Assembly (NCBI GenBank): GCA_944389455.1
Contig: CALXMK010000002.1
Span: forward strand, 1 to 64,000
Direction of reading: 5' to 3'
DNA length: 64,000 nucleotides
From: an uncultured Verrucomicrobiota bacterium
GTDB taxonomy: Bacteria; Verrucomicrobiota; Verrucomicrobiia; Limisphaerales; UBA1412
Under the pieces are notes generated by a model. That model was not told the DNA's origin. It saw nothing but the letters and a program-made list of their open reading frames with translations, and ran no database searches. The translations under genes and the position numbers were made by a program. Numbering within the stretch: the first letter of the stretch is position 1; each line of letters opens with the position of its first letter. Below are positions 44,631-53,603 of the stretch, piece after piece.

Positions 44631-45137
44631 TTATTCATTTTCCCCCTCCTTTTGCTCACAAAGAGAGAGTAGTTCGGCAACAGATTCTTCCGTTACGTTC
44701 TCATAGAAATCTTCGTTTAAGAAAAGAACAGGAGCAGTATTGCAGGAAGCCAAACACTCTACGTATTCTACTGTAAAGCGACCATCTGCCGTAGTTTGTC
44801 GTCCATGTAGATGAGGATCAAGTCCAAGTTTATTACATAAAAAAGTGTAAATATTCTTGGATCCCTTCAGAGCACAGCTGAGGGTTCGGCATATTTTAAA
44901 ATGAAATTTACCTAATGGCTCTTGTGAGAACATTGGATAAAAAGTGACTAATTCCAATACAGTAATTGGCATAAGTGAGAGTTTTTGAGCTATCCATTCA
45001 ATGGCTTCATTGGAGATGTAACCATAATACTCTTGGAATGCGTGTAAGGCCATTAATGTTACACTTCTTTTTTCAGGATAATGTAAAATTAGCTCGTCGA
45101 TTTTATTCTTCAGTATGTTGGGAACAGAAAATTCCAT
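44631..45137 (-). CDS. nuoE: NADH-quinone oxidoreductase subunit E
   Basis: Thioredoxin-fold 2Fe-2S subunit (168 residues, cluster N1a). Ligands are CRTLSC and CLASC. The N-terminal helical part (MALHAFQEYYGYIS) is typical. It is the first gene of this complex I locus. Upstream, where nuoD would be expected, is a divergent rpsU instead. Confidence 0.95.
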   Translation of the reverse strand: MEFSVPNILKNKIDELILHYPEKRSVTLMALHAFQEYYGYISNEAIEWIAQKLSLMPITVLELVTFYPMFSQEPLGKFHFKICRTLSCALKGSKNIYTFLCNKLGLDPHLHGRQTTADGRFTVEYVECLASCNTAPVLFLNEDFYENVTEESVAELLSLCEQKEGENE

Positions 45138-45224
45138 GACTTATCCGTCTGACTACGACAACAGAGTATGCCAAAAAACAGAGATAGAGGCGAGCTTTTT
45201 TATTCAAAAAAGTATTTTATAAAT

Positions 45225-45266
45225 GAAATGGAAACGGGGAAAAGAGCTTTTTCTTGTTTCCGTTTC
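45225..45266. repeat. Long hairpin in the nuoE-rpsU gap
   Basis: GAAATGGAAAC (45225-45235) pairs with GTTTCCGTTTC (45256-45266), with one G-T pair. The inner bases GGAAAAG / CTTTTTC can extend the stem. It lies between two diverging genes, where no terminator is needed, and no T run follows. It might be a small RNA, a 5' leader of nuoE or a protein site. Confidence 0.4.
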
Positions 45267-45321
45267 ACTTTGATTGATGCTTTTTAGCTAACGTTTTTTT
45301 GTTAACTATTAATGAGAGAAG

Positions 45322-45350
45322 TTGACATTTGTTTTCTGATCATGTTTAAT
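45322..45350 (+). promoter_or_regulatory. Predicted sigma-70 promoter of rpsU
   Basis: TTGACA (45322-45327, perfect) and TTTAAT (45345-45350) with exactly 17 bases between. Transcription would start near 45357, leaving a ~76-base leader before the GTG start of rpsU. Confidence 0.7.
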
Positions 45351-45432
45351 TGCTCTGCTTGGAGGCTGTTAAGGCAAAGAGCAAATGCTGATTGCTTTTC
45401 TCAGTAGAGCTTGGGAGAGGAGTGAATGAAGA

Positions 45433-45630
45433 GTGACTGAATTAAAAGTAAAAAAGGGTGAGCCGCTGGAGCGTGTATTACGCCGTTTAAAGAAGCGTCT
45501 GGATCGTGAAGGTGTGATTCGCGAGGTGCGTAACCATCGGTATTTTGAAAAACCGTGTGAGAAACGCCGTCGCAAAATGAAAGTTGCGCGCTTCTCTGCT
45601 ATGCTTGCAGCAAGATATGCGGATTTATAA
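45433..45630 (+). CDS. rpsU: 30S ribosomal protein bS21
   Basis: Small, very basic ribosomal protein (65 residues). The pattern VKKGEPLERVLRRLKKRL followed by REVRNHRYFEKP and a run of Arg/Lys matches bS21. The start is GTG at 45433, with GGGAGAGGAG about ten bases upstream. It is monocistronic, with its own promoter and terminator. Confidence 0.95.
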   Translation: MTELKVKKGEPLERVLRRLKKRLDREGVIREVRNHRYFEKPCEKRRRKMKVARFSAMLAARYADL

Positions 45631-45653
45631 AATACGATTTAAATTTATTTATC

Positions 45654-45680
45654 AAGCGGTCTCTTGACCGCTTTTTTTTT
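45654..45680 (+). terminator. Intrinsic terminator of rpsU
   Basis: 8-bp perfect stem AAGCGGTC / GACCGCTT, a 4-base loop and a run of nine T, 24 bases after the rpsU stop. Textbook form. Confidence 0.92.
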
Positions 45681-45831
45681 AGTTGAGGTTTTAATTTTTG
45701 GGTTACAGTATTTTTTCTGGATTATTTTAGGGCTGGATAGAAAAGATGATATAAAATGAATCTTTTTGTATATTTTTACTGGCAAAAAAGAAATATCTTG
45801 TGATAATGGGTGTGTGGTTGGTGCAGAAAAG

Positions 45832-47208
45832 ATGAAAAAGAAACCAGTGTTGGATGTCGGTTTTGATCCGGCGATTTTACATTTCAAAGCAATAGAGAAA
45901 GCAACTCTCGAAAAAGGGATTCCTATTGAAATTGCTGTGGAGCAAGCTGATGGGTCCGTTTATCGTTTTTCTAGAAAGTTGCCATTGAATGAGCATCCTC
46001 TTGGGAAAAATAACAGTTTTTATTTAGAGAGATTAGTTAAATTTCTTCTCTGGTCGTGTGGAGGTTATAGAATTCATGTTTTTGCGCCTAAAGAGCTTGT
46101 TGATAAATTAAAACAACATTATCTAGAGGATGAAACTGGGCGTTTTGATGCTCGACTGATGGGTAAATTGATTTATGAAAAACCTTTTGAGATTATTTGG
46201 GCAGATAGTCTAGAGTCACTTCCTCAGCGACATGAAGCAGCACAGTCATTGGGTAGGCACTTAGAAGGATGTAGGATTGGTTTTGATTTGGGAGCGAGCG
46301 ATCGGAAAGTTGCTGCTGTTAGGGATGGAGAAGTGATTTATAGCGAGGAGGTCCCATGGATGCCTGCATTGCAGGAAGATCCCAAGTGGCATTTCGAAGA
46401 GTTAATGACAATGCTTAAAAGTGCGGCTTCGCATTTGCCTCGAGTAGATGCTATTGGAGGCAGCGCTGCAGGGGTATATGTTAATAACCGAGTACAAGTG
46501 GCATCTCTTTTTCGTTCTGTACCGGCCAATTTGTTTAAATCCGAAGTTAAAGGTATTTTCCTTAAGTTACAAAAGGAGTGGGGTAGCATTCCTTTTGAGG
46601 TGGTAAATGACGGCGAAGTGACAGCTTTAGCTGGAGCTATGTCACTGAATGATAATGCTGTTTTAGGAATTGCCTTAGGTAGTAGCGAGGCAGTTGGTTA
46701 TGTGACTCCAGAGGGACGTATTACCTCTAGGCTTAATGAGTTAGCTTTTGCTCCCGTGGATTATCGTGAGGATGCACCTATTGATGAGTGGTCTGGTGAT
46801 TATGGATGTGGAGTTCAATATTTTTCACAGCAGGCGGTTGGTAGGTTGCTTAAACCAGCAGGGATTGATTTGCCGATACAGATGACACTTCCTGAAAAAT
46901 TGAAAGAAGTACAGAAGTTAATGGACAATGGAAGTGAAAAAGCTCGTGCAATTTTTAGTACTATTGGTACTTATTTGGGATATGCTGTAGCATGGTATGC
47001 TGAGTTTTATGAGGTGAAAAATATTCTTACTTTAGGCAGAGTAACAACAGGAGAAGGGGGAAGTATTATTTTAGAAAAAGCTCGAGAGGTGCTCGATTGT
47101 GAGTTTCCAGATTTATCAGCTCGCTTACAGTTTCATACTCCGAATGAGCGAGATAAACGTCATGGACAGGCTATTGCTGCCGCTAGTTTGCCTGCTATTA
47201 AAAAATAA
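45832..47208 (+). CDS. ROK-like ASKHA-fold sugar kinase or regulator
   Basis: About 458 residues from the ATG at 45832 (the ORF opens at TTG 45766). After an N-terminal domain of ~130 residues of unknown fold, an ASKHA core follows. It has phosphate loop 1 FDLGASDRKVAAV, a catalytic-type Asp in VVNDGEVTALAGA, loop 2 GIALGSSEAVGYV, and a C-terminal adenosine block (NILTLGRVTTGEGG). The usual ROK zinc motif CxCGxxGC is missing, so this is an unusual branch. Downstream, 26 bases away, is a PIG-L deacetylase. An N-acetylated sugar is a plausible shared substrate. Confidence 0.65.
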   Translation: MKKKPVLDVGFDPAILHFKAIEKATLEKGIPIEIAVEQADGSVYRFSRKLPLNEHPLGKNNSFYLERLVKFLLWSCGGYRIHVFAPKELVDKLKQHYLEDETGRFDARLMGKLIYEKPFEIIWADSLESLPQRHEAAQSLGRHLEGCRIGFDLGASDRKVAAVRDGEVIYSEEVPWMPALQEDPKWHFEELMTMLKSAASHLPRVDAIGGSAAGVYVNNRVQVASLFRSVPANLFKSEVKGIFLKLQKEWGSIPFEVVNDGEVTALAGAMSLNDNAVLGIALGSSEAVGYVTPEGRITSRLNELAFAPVDYREDAPIDEWSGDYGCGVQYFSQQAVGRLLKPAGIDLPIQMTLPEKLKEVQKLMDNGSEKARAIFSTIGTYLGYAVAWYAEFYEVKNILTLGRVTTGEGGSIILEKAREVLDCEFPDLSARLQFHTPNERDKRHGQAIAAASLPAIKK

Positions 47209-47234
47209 ACAGTGAACCTTTTATTATTAAAGTA

Positions 47235-48074
47235 ATGCAAAGTTATAGAGAATATATTCAGTCCATTAGCAAAGGAATTGAAGACGCAAAGCAGATTCCT
47301 TTAGGCGCAGTGGCTCCTCTTAAGAGAGAGACTCCATCTACAGATGCTCCTGTTATGCTAATCTTTGCTCCTCATCCAGATGATGAATGTTTAATTGGAG
47401 CTTTGGCTCTGAGGCTTCTTCAGGAAAATAATTTCCGTGTGAAAGATGTGGCTGTCACTCAAGGCAGTAATCAGAATCGTCAAGCAGCGCGTTTTAAAGA
47501 ATTGAGTGATGCTTGTGGATATCTTGGATTTGGAGTAATACAAACAAGCCCAGTAGGATTGCAAAATGTGCGTTTATCGACACGACAAAACAATCCAATG
47601 GAATGGAGCGAGAAAGTGTCTGTTATTCGCGATATCATTAAGAGGGAAAAACCTTCTATTATTATGATGCCCCATGAAAGAGATTGGAATAGTACCCACA
47701 TTGGGACCCATTATGTAGTAAAAGATGCACTGGAGGCGATTGATGATATTTCTGTTACTGTTGTAGAAACAGAGTTTTGGGGTGAAGTTGAAAATCCTAA
47801 TTTAATGATAGAGGTTTCAGATGAAGATTTGGCAAACTTATTGACGGCACTTTCTTTTCATCTAGGGGAGGTTGCAAGAAATCCATATCATCTGCTTTTA
47901 CCTGCCTATATGCAGAGGAATGTATGTCGAGGCGGAGAGGTTGTAGGAGGGCAAGGAGGTAGTGTTCCTGATTTTCGCTATGCGATGCTTTATCGAGTAA
48001 GCAAGTTTGTGAATAAGACTTTTACTCCGATTCCGCATAAGATTATTTCCACAAAAGAAAAAATAGAGATATAG
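47235..48074 (+). CDS. PIG-L (LmbE-like) deacetylase
   Basis: Zinc-dependent N-deacetylase of 279 residues. The zinc ligands sit in FAPHPDDECLIGALAL (His and Asp) and in NSTHIGTHYV. The family deacetylates GlcNAc-like groups or related glycoconjugates. No signal peptide, so it is cytoplasmic. It is co-transcribed with the ROK-like gene. A GH18 chitinase lies 6 kb downstream, which would supply N-acetylglucosamine sugars, but a link is only inferred. Confidence 0.85.
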   Translation: MQSYREYIQSISKGIEDAKQIPLGAVAPLKRETPSTDAPVMLIFAPHPDDECLIGALALRLLQENNFRVKDVAVTQGSNQNRQAARFKELSDACGYLGFGVIQTSPVGLQNVRLSTRQNNPMEWSEKVSVIRDIIKREKPSIIMMPHERDWNSTHIGTHYVVKDALEAIDDISVTVVETEFWGEVENPNLMIEVSDEDLANLLTALSFHLGEVARNPYHLLLPAYMQRNVCRGGEVVGGQGGSVPDFRYAMLYRVSKFVNKTFTPIPHKIISTKEKIEI

Positions 48075-48120
48075 ATTATTTATTAAGCTAAGAATTTTTT
48101 TAAAAAGATTATTCTTTGAT

Positions 48121-48150
48121 AAACGCTCCGCGGATTGTGGAGCGTTTTTT
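48121..48150 (+). terminator. Intrinsic terminator after the deacetylase gene
   Basis: 9-bp perfect stem AAACGCTCC / GGAGCGTTT with a 9-base loop and six T, about 45 bases after the stop. Confidence 0.88.
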
Positions 48151-48257
48151 CTTGAGGTAGAAAATTGTTGAAGAGATAAAAATCTATATCAGTATAAATT
48201 ATATATTTTTGGAGGATTTAACAAATTAAAGCATTTATATAGGCAGATTTATTTAAA

Positions 48258-48288
48258 AAACACCTGTGAAGGATTTTCACAGGTGTTT
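48258..48288 (-). terminator. Probable terminator of the GreA-like gene
   Basis: 13-bp perfect stem AAACACCTGTGAA / TTCACAGGTGTTT with a 5-base loop, 73 bases beyond the minus-strand stop. The T run on that side is short (TTTAAAT). Confidence 0.7.
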
Positions 48289-48361
48289 AAGGTTTTAAGG
48301 AATCAATGCAATCCATTTTGGATTTTATAGAATCCTGTTAGTACGCAATTTTATGGATTTA

Positions 48362-50185
48362 TTAGTTATCCTTTGAAAAAGGAAAAGCAGGGGCGATTGA
48401 TTTGACTTTGAATTCCTTTGAACCAAAGGTAACAATTTCTCCTACTTTCTTATGCATCATTGCTTGTGCAATGGGGCTTAGATAACTAATAATGTTTTTT
48501 CCATCGTCGAAGTCCCATGCTCCTAATATCAAGTAATTAATATCTGTATGGGTAGATATGTCCTCTAGTGTAGCTTGTGATCCAATGCCAATCTCATTGG
48601 TCGGTGCATCTTTGAAATCAGTTCCACGAGCACGTTCTAAATCATACTCCATTTCACCCTTGAGTTTCATAAGCAGTTTTTGCATTTCTCGGGCTGCTTT
48701 GAATTCATGATTTTCTCGTAGGTCACCATAACTGCGAGCGATAGCAATTTCTTTAGTGTTAGCAGGAATACGGTTATGGATAAGGTCTTCATACTCATTT
48801 TTCTTATTTTGAAGACTTTCCCATGAGACGATGAGAGCATTATCCTGTTTTGCAGATTGATCTCCAGAGATCAGGTTTTGAATGACAGGGAAAAGTTTAA
48901 CTACTCGCATAAGGATAGAACGTTTATCCATATCTTCAAAAGCCGGACTAAATTGGATAGAACGGGTAATATCTTTGACCTCTTCGATATCTGAATAGGA
49001 GATCATATCTGCAATGAAATGCTTGTCATTGAGAACATAATCTCGCAGAGGACAAGAACGGATATTATTAAATTGATCTCGTTCAATTGCAGCAAGAATG
49101 CAGCGGAGAGTGCTAGCATTCATGAGATTTTCAAATTGTTCGGGTTTACTTTTGGCTAACCACAAAAGCAGATTACTATTTGCTTGATGCTGATTAATGA
49201 GAAGAGCGAGAATTTCACCCAGCTTCTCGGTGTAGTGATTATCAATGAGAAGTGTTGCTACCTCTTCACAGAATTTAGGAGAGATATTGTTAATATTTTC
49301 GAGGAACAAGTTAGCCCATGTTTCCGGATAGACTTCTTTAAATGAGATAATAGCTTCTTTATGGAAAGAAGGCGGAAGAAGTTCAATAATTTTAACTCCA
49401 TTGGGATGTTGTTCCCAAATTGTAGTAGGGGAAATTTCTTCCTCACTTTCTTCCTCAAGCAGTTTTTTTAATTCATCTCGTAAGAAAATACCTTCCAGAG
49501 CTAATTCAGGTTTTATCTCAATATGTGTTTTAATGTCATTATTGAGAATTGGCAGAATTTCTTGCCCAAGAGAAGCAGGATTATCCAGTTCTTCTAGATT
49601 TTGAATGATTTTACTTAGGAGGTTCAATCTGGGTTTAAATCCTCTAGTTTGCTTAAAATCATTGGAGTAACGTTGTTGAAGAGAATTGATTCCGGGTTGA
49701 TAGATAATAGGCTCTACTTTACGTGTAGGAATAACATAATTGCCGCATTTTTTCATTTGAATTCGGACATTACTCCACCATTTTTTCCATTCCTCTTCAG
49801 CTACAATTATGGGAACAATAGTCTTCTCTATTTGGTCAAGAGTGGCTGTATTATTAAAACTTTCCATAATGAGCCTGATAAGTTCCATCGGATTTGTTTT
49901 AGCCATTTCCTGCAGTTTTTCAGGTTCGATAATTCTACGAGCGAGGATATGATTGTGGGAAATGGGTTTTAAAGTTTCTGCCGCAAAAACGACATCCATG
50001 GAGTGTTCATTCTTAGCTTCAAAATCGATAATAATTCTGCCCCGAAGAGGGTCAATTCTATTTATTTTGCCAACACCCCAACTTTTATGAGAGCAGAAGC
50101 CCGTATCAATTAAGGCTGTGAGGGCTGGTAAATGGTTTTCATCGATTTTTCCACTAGCTACTAATTTCTCAAACTGTTCTTTCAT
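48362..50185 (-). CDS. GreA/GreB-family transcription factor with long N-terminal extension
   Basis: 607 residues. Only the last ~150 are GreA-like: the coiled-coil tip DLRENHEF near residue 485 (acidic Asp/Glu that reach the polymerase active site), the helix RARGTDF and a C-terminal FKBP-like part. The preceding ~430 residues are mostly helical with many short repeated-looking helices (TPR/HEAT-like) and an N-terminal beta part. Normal GreA is ~158 residues. Chlamydial GreA has a comparable extension, which supports PVC ancestry. It rescues backtracked RNA polymerase; the extension has no known function. Divergent from rsmB with 47 bases between. Confidence 0.8.
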   Translation of the reverse strand: MKEQFEKLVASGKIDENHLPALTALIDTGFCSHKSWGVGKINRIDPLRGRIIIDFEAKNEHSMDVVFAAETLKPISHNHILARRIIEPEKLQEMAKTNPMELIRLIMESFNNTATLDQIEKTIVPIIVAEEEWKKWWSNVRIQMKKCGNYVIPTRKVEPIIYQPGINSLQQRYSNDFKQTRGFKPRLNLLSKIIQNLEELDNPASLGQEILPILNNDIKTHIEIKPELALEGIFLRDELKKLLEEESEEEISPTTIWEQHPNGVKIIELLPPSFHKEAIISFKEVYPETWANLFLENINNISPKFCEEVATLLIDNHYTEKLGEILALLINQHQANSNLLLWLAKSKPEQFENLMNASTLRCILAAIERDQFNNIRSCPLRDYVLNDKHFIADMISYSDIEEVKDITRSIQFSPAFEDMDKRSILMRVVKLFPVIQNLISGDQSAKQDNALIVSWESLQNKKNEYEDLIHNRIPANTKEIAIARSYGDLRENHEFKAAREMQKLLMKLKGEMEYDLERARGTDFKDAPTNEIGIGSQATLEDISTHTDINYLILGAWDFDDGKNIISYLSPIAQAMMHKKVGEIVTFGSKEFKVKSIAPAFPFSKDN

Positions 50186-50232
50186 TCTTTTTTGCTTTTA
50201 ACACAGAAAAAGCCAAGGCATTATCGTTTCTG

Positions 50233-51525
50233 GTGAGAGCAAATCCAAGAGAAATTGCAGTCAAAACCCTCAGTATTGAAGAAAAAAATTTTGGCTTTGC
50301 TGAGGAAAAATTAAATAAATTATTAGATAAGAGTGGGTTATATAAAAAAGACAGGTCTTTGGCCAGAGAGCTCACTTTAGGGTGTATTCGGTGGCGAAGA
50401 ACAATTGAATGGCTATTGTTTAAAAAATTGAGTTCCTCTCCTCCTCCTACTGTAATAGCGTTGCTTTCCATCGGAATTTATCAGCTTTTCTGGATGGATC
50501 GTATCCCTTTTCATGCCGCAGTGAATGAATCAGTAGAATTATGCAAGAAGTTTGGATATGTTAATCATAGAGGATTAGTAAATGCGGTTTTACGTGCCTA
50601 TGGCCGTGAAAAGGAGGAGGTAATGCAGTTATTGAAGGATTTGAAAAAAAATGATCCAGCCTTGGGATATTCTCATCCACAGTGGCTATATGAGAGATGG
50701 AAAAATCAGTTGGGCACAGAAGATGCATTGGCTTTAATGAATTGGGATAATATTATTCCTGCACCTTTTCTGCGTGTAAACACATTGCAAATCCAAAGGG
50801 AATTCCTTCTGAAGAGTTTTAAGACTGCCGAAGTAGAAGCAGAAGCTATTGATTATCCGTTTTTGGATGAGCAACTTTGTATTCGTCTTTCTTATTCGTC
50901 GTTACCTCATCAACTTCCAGGATATCATAATGGCTGGTTTTATATGCAAGATCCCGCAGCTCAAATGGCAGTACAGCTTCTTAATCCACAACCGTTTGAG
51001 TTTGTTTTAGATGCTTGTGCTGCACCTGGAGGAAAAACGACCTATATAGCACAAAGGATGAAGAATCAAGGTCATATTATTGCAGTGGATATTCGGGAAC
51101 GATTGGCATTGATTCAGGAAAATTGCACTCGCTTGGGGATAAATATTGTGGAGACTGTCACAGTGGAGGATTTTAAAAAGAGAGTGGAGAATATAGTATT
51201 ATTTGATAAAATTCTTTTAGATGTGCCTTGTTCAAATACAGGAGTGCTCAGACGGCGTGTTGAGGCCAGATATCGTTTAAATGAACAGGAGTTAGAACGT
51301 TTGGTTTCTATGCAAGCTCACTTATTAGAAGATATTTCAAAATTGGTGAAAAAGGGCGGTTGTCTGGTTTACAGCACATGCAGTATTGATTATGCAGAGA
51401 ATAGAGAGCAGATAGAGCTTTTCTTGAAGAAGAATCCAGATTTTAAATTGGGCAGAAGCAAATTTATTCTTCCGCATCGAGAAAAGACGGATGGAGCTTT
51501 TGCGGCATTACTGATAAGAGAATAA
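50233..51525 (+). CDS. rsmB: 16S rRNA (cytosine-967-C5) methyltransferase RsmB
   Basis: SAM-dependent m5C methyltransferase (430 residues). The N-terminal NusB-like RNA-binding domain covers about residues 1-135. The SAM site is LDACAAPGGKTTYIA, and the two cysteine motifs are LLDVPCSNTG and VYSTCSI (catalytic pair). The start is GTG at 50233. Followed 32 bases later by proC. Confidence 0.92.
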   Translation: MRANPREIAVKTLSIEEKNFGFAEEKLNKLLDKSGLYKKDRSLARELTLGCIRWRRTIEWLLFKKLSSSPPPTVIALLSIGIYQLFWMDRIPFHAAVNESVELCKKFGYVNHRGLVNAVLRAYGREKEEVMQLLKDLKKNDPALGYSHPQWLYERWKNQLGTEDALALMNWDNIIPAPFLRVNTLQIQREFLLKSFKTAEVEAEAIDYPFLDEQLCIRLSYSSLPHQLPGYHNGWFYMQDPAAQMAVQLLNPQPFEFVLDACAAPGGKTTYIAQRMKNQGHIIAVDIRERLALIQENCTRLGINIVETVTVEDFKKRVENIVLFDKILLDVPCSNTGVLRRRVEARYRLNEQELERLVSMQAHLLEDISKLVKKGGCLVYSTCSIDYAENREQIELFLKKNPDFKLGRSKFILPHREKTDGAFAALLIRE

Positions 51526-51557
51526 CAGATCCAATAAATATTTAAATAAATCGTAGT

Positions 51558-52385
51558 ATGCAGTTAAATATGAAAAATGTGAAAATTGGTTTTATCGGGG
51601 CTGGGGCCATGGCGACAGCATTAGCCAAAGGGATTGTCAGCTCCGGTTTAATGCAGATAGAACAGATTCGTGCTTATGATATAAAAAAGGAGGCACTGGA
51701 TAAATTCAGCAATTCTACAGGTGCAGGAATAGCAGATAACCCCGAAGAGCTGGTTTCTTGGGCTAACACAATTCTGTTGGCTATCAAACCTGCTCATGTA
51801 GGAGATGCTTTGAGATTGCTTAAAAATTTGCCTCCTACGACATTGGTCATTTCAATAGTAGCAGGAGTTTCTACTCAAAAAATTGAACGAAATCTTATTG
51901 ATGGAATTCGTGTTGTTCGTGTAATGCCTAATACTCCATTATTGGTAAAATCTGGAGCAAGTGCCTACTGTGGTGGTAAAAATGCAACAAATGAGGATGA
52001 AGTTTTGGTTGGAAAAATATTCAGTTCAGCGGGGATTGCGTTTGCTTTACCAGAATCCATGTTAGATGCAGTTACCGGGCTCAGTGGGAGTGGTCCAGCA
52101 TTTATTTATCTTGTCATAGAGGCATTAAGTGATGGTGGTGTGGCAGCAGGGTTGCCAAGAAATATTGCTACACGTTTGGCAGCTCAAACCGTTATGGGAG
52201 CTGGTAAGATGGTGTTGGAAACAGGATTGCATCCAGGAGAACTCAAGGATATGGTGACCAGTCCTGCAGGAACGACAATTGAAGGTGTTGCGAAGCTTGA
52301 AAAAGAAGGAATTCGCACTGCATTCATTGATGCAGTACGAGCTGCGGCAAAGCGCTCTTGTGAATTAGGAGAACTTAAAAACTAA
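51558..52385 (+). CDS. proC: Pyrroline-5-carboxylate reductase ProC
   Basis: Last step of proline synthesis, NAD(P)H-dependent. The Rossmann start GFIGAGAMATALAKG is followed by VRVMPNTP, the family signature SGSGPAFIYL and the helix-rich dimer domain with SPAGTTIEG. 275 residues is full length. An alternative start is the ATG four codons in. Confidence 0.95.
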   Translation: MQLNMKNVKIGFIGAGAMATALAKGIVSSGLMQIEQIRAYDIKKEALDKFSNSTGAGIADNPEELVSWANTILLAIKPAHVGDALRLLKNLPPTTLVISIVAGVSTQKIERNLIDGIRVVRVMPNTPLLVKSGASAYCGGKNATNEDEVLVGKIFSSAGIAFALPESMLDAVTGLSGSGPAFIYLVIEALSDGGVAAGLPRNIATRLAAQTVMGAGKMVLETGLHPGELKDMVTSPAGTTIEGVAKLEKEGIRTAFIDAVRAAAKRSCELGELKN

Positions 52386-52387
52386 AG

Positions 52388-52415
52388 TTGACTTTTATTT
52401 TGAGTATAGTAGACT
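52388..52415 (+). promoter_or_regulatory. Predicted promoter of floA
   Basis: TTGACT (52388-52393), 16 bases, TAGACT (52410-52415), with the start about 40 bases before the floA ATG. A good -35 and a moderate -10. Confidence 0.45.
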
Positions 52416-52462
52416 GAAATAGCGTCAGATGACGTAAAAACAGAATAAATAAAAAAGAGGTT

Positions 52463-53527
52463 ATGATGTTAGGTGTCTTAGGATTAAATGGAAAATTAGG
52501 AGTAATTATCAGCATTATCCTAGTAATCATTTTTCTGGTAGGATTTGGAGTCATAGTAAGATTTTTCAGCATTTGGGTAAGAGCATTGTTTTCAGGAGCC
52601 AGAGTGACTTACATTGAGCTACTGGCTCTCTGGTTAAGGAAAGTTCCCGTTGGATATGTGGTGGATAATCGTATTACTGCAGTGAAAGCTGGATTAAATA
52701 TTTCAATTGATGATCTTTCTACTCACTATTTGGCGGGAGGAACTGTTGAAATGGTTATATTGGCGCTAATTGCTGCTAAGAAAGCGGGAATTCATTTAAC
52801 ATTTGATCGCGCTTGTGCTATTGATTTGGCTACAAAGGGGACCGGAAAGACTGTTTTAGATGCAGTAAAAACATCTGTCAATCCGAAGGTAATTGATTGC
52901 CCAAGTGCAAATCAAAAACGCGAATCCGTTGATGGAGTTGCCAAAGATGGCATTGTTATTAAAGCTAGAGCTCGAGTAACGGTTAGAACAAATTTAGAGC
53001 GCTTTGTAGGTGGGGCAACGGAAGAGACTATTATAGCTCGTGTGGGTGAGGGTATTGTGGCAACAATTGGTTCAGCAGAAACTTATAAGGAAGTTTTGAA
53101 GAATCCGGAGCGTATTTCTAAAACGGTTTTAGATAAAGCATTGGACAGTAATACTGCTTTCGAGATTCTTTCTATTGATATTGCCGATGTGGATGTTGGA
53201 GATAATGTAGGAGCTAAATTGCAGGCAGAACAAGCTGAAGCTAATAAGTTAATTGCGCAAGCACAAGCTGAAGTTCGACGTGCTGCTGCAGTAGCTTTGG
53301 AACAAGAGATGATTGCTCGTTCACAAGAAATGCGAGCTAAGGTAATTGAAGCAGAGGCAGAGGTGCCGTTAGCTATGGCAGAGGCTTTTCGTTCTGGCAA
53401 TATGGGGATTATGGATTACTATCGTCTAAAGAATATTCAGGCTGATACTGGAATGCGAGATAGCATTTCACAAAGTTCAAAACCTCAGACGGATTCTAGA
53501 CGGAAATCAACAGATCCTACTAAATAA
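52463..53527 (+). CDS. floA: Flotillin-like protein FloA
   Basis: Bacterial flotillin that scaffolds ordered membrane microdomains (354 residues). The N-terminal hydrophobic segment runs from about residue 12 to 40. The conserved FloA core follows ([48 protein letters not shown]). The tail is a coiled coil rich in Ala/Glu with AEA repeats, then [21 protein letters not shown] precedes a double ATG. The usual NfeD partner is absent. Instead a small membrane protein follows 76 bases later. Confidence 0.93.
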   Translation: MMLGVLGLNGKLGVIISIILVIIFLVGFGVIVRFFSIWVRALFSGARVTYIELLALWLRKVPVGYVVDNRITAVKAGLNISIDDLSTHYLAGGTVEMVILALIAAKKAGIHLTFDRACAIDLATKGTGKTVLDAVKTSVNPKVIDCPSANQKRESVDGVAKDGIVIKARARVTVRTNLERFVGGATEETIIARVGEGIVATIGSAETYKEVLKNPERISKTVLDKALDSNTAFEILSIDIADVDVGDNVGAKLQAEQAEANKLIAQAQAEVRRAAAVALEQEMIARSQEMRAKVIEAEAEVPLAMAEAFRSGNMGIMDYYRLKNIQADTGMRDSISQSSKPQTDSRRKSTDPTK

Positions 53528-53603
53528 CTTTTTTACTTAGCTGTGTCCCTTTTTAAAAGCATGTTTTATAAAGAGATGCAGATGTATTGTTACTGAAGAG
53601 GAT

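Larger units (their letters stand above)
45138..45432. other. Divergent intergenic region, nuoE / rpsU
   Basis: 295 bases. It holds the rpsU promoter, a leader with a GCTCT...AGAGC stem near 45351-45381, and a long hairpin at 45225-45266 described separately. No clear promoter could be picked for nuoE. No ORF is supported. Confidence 0.5.
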
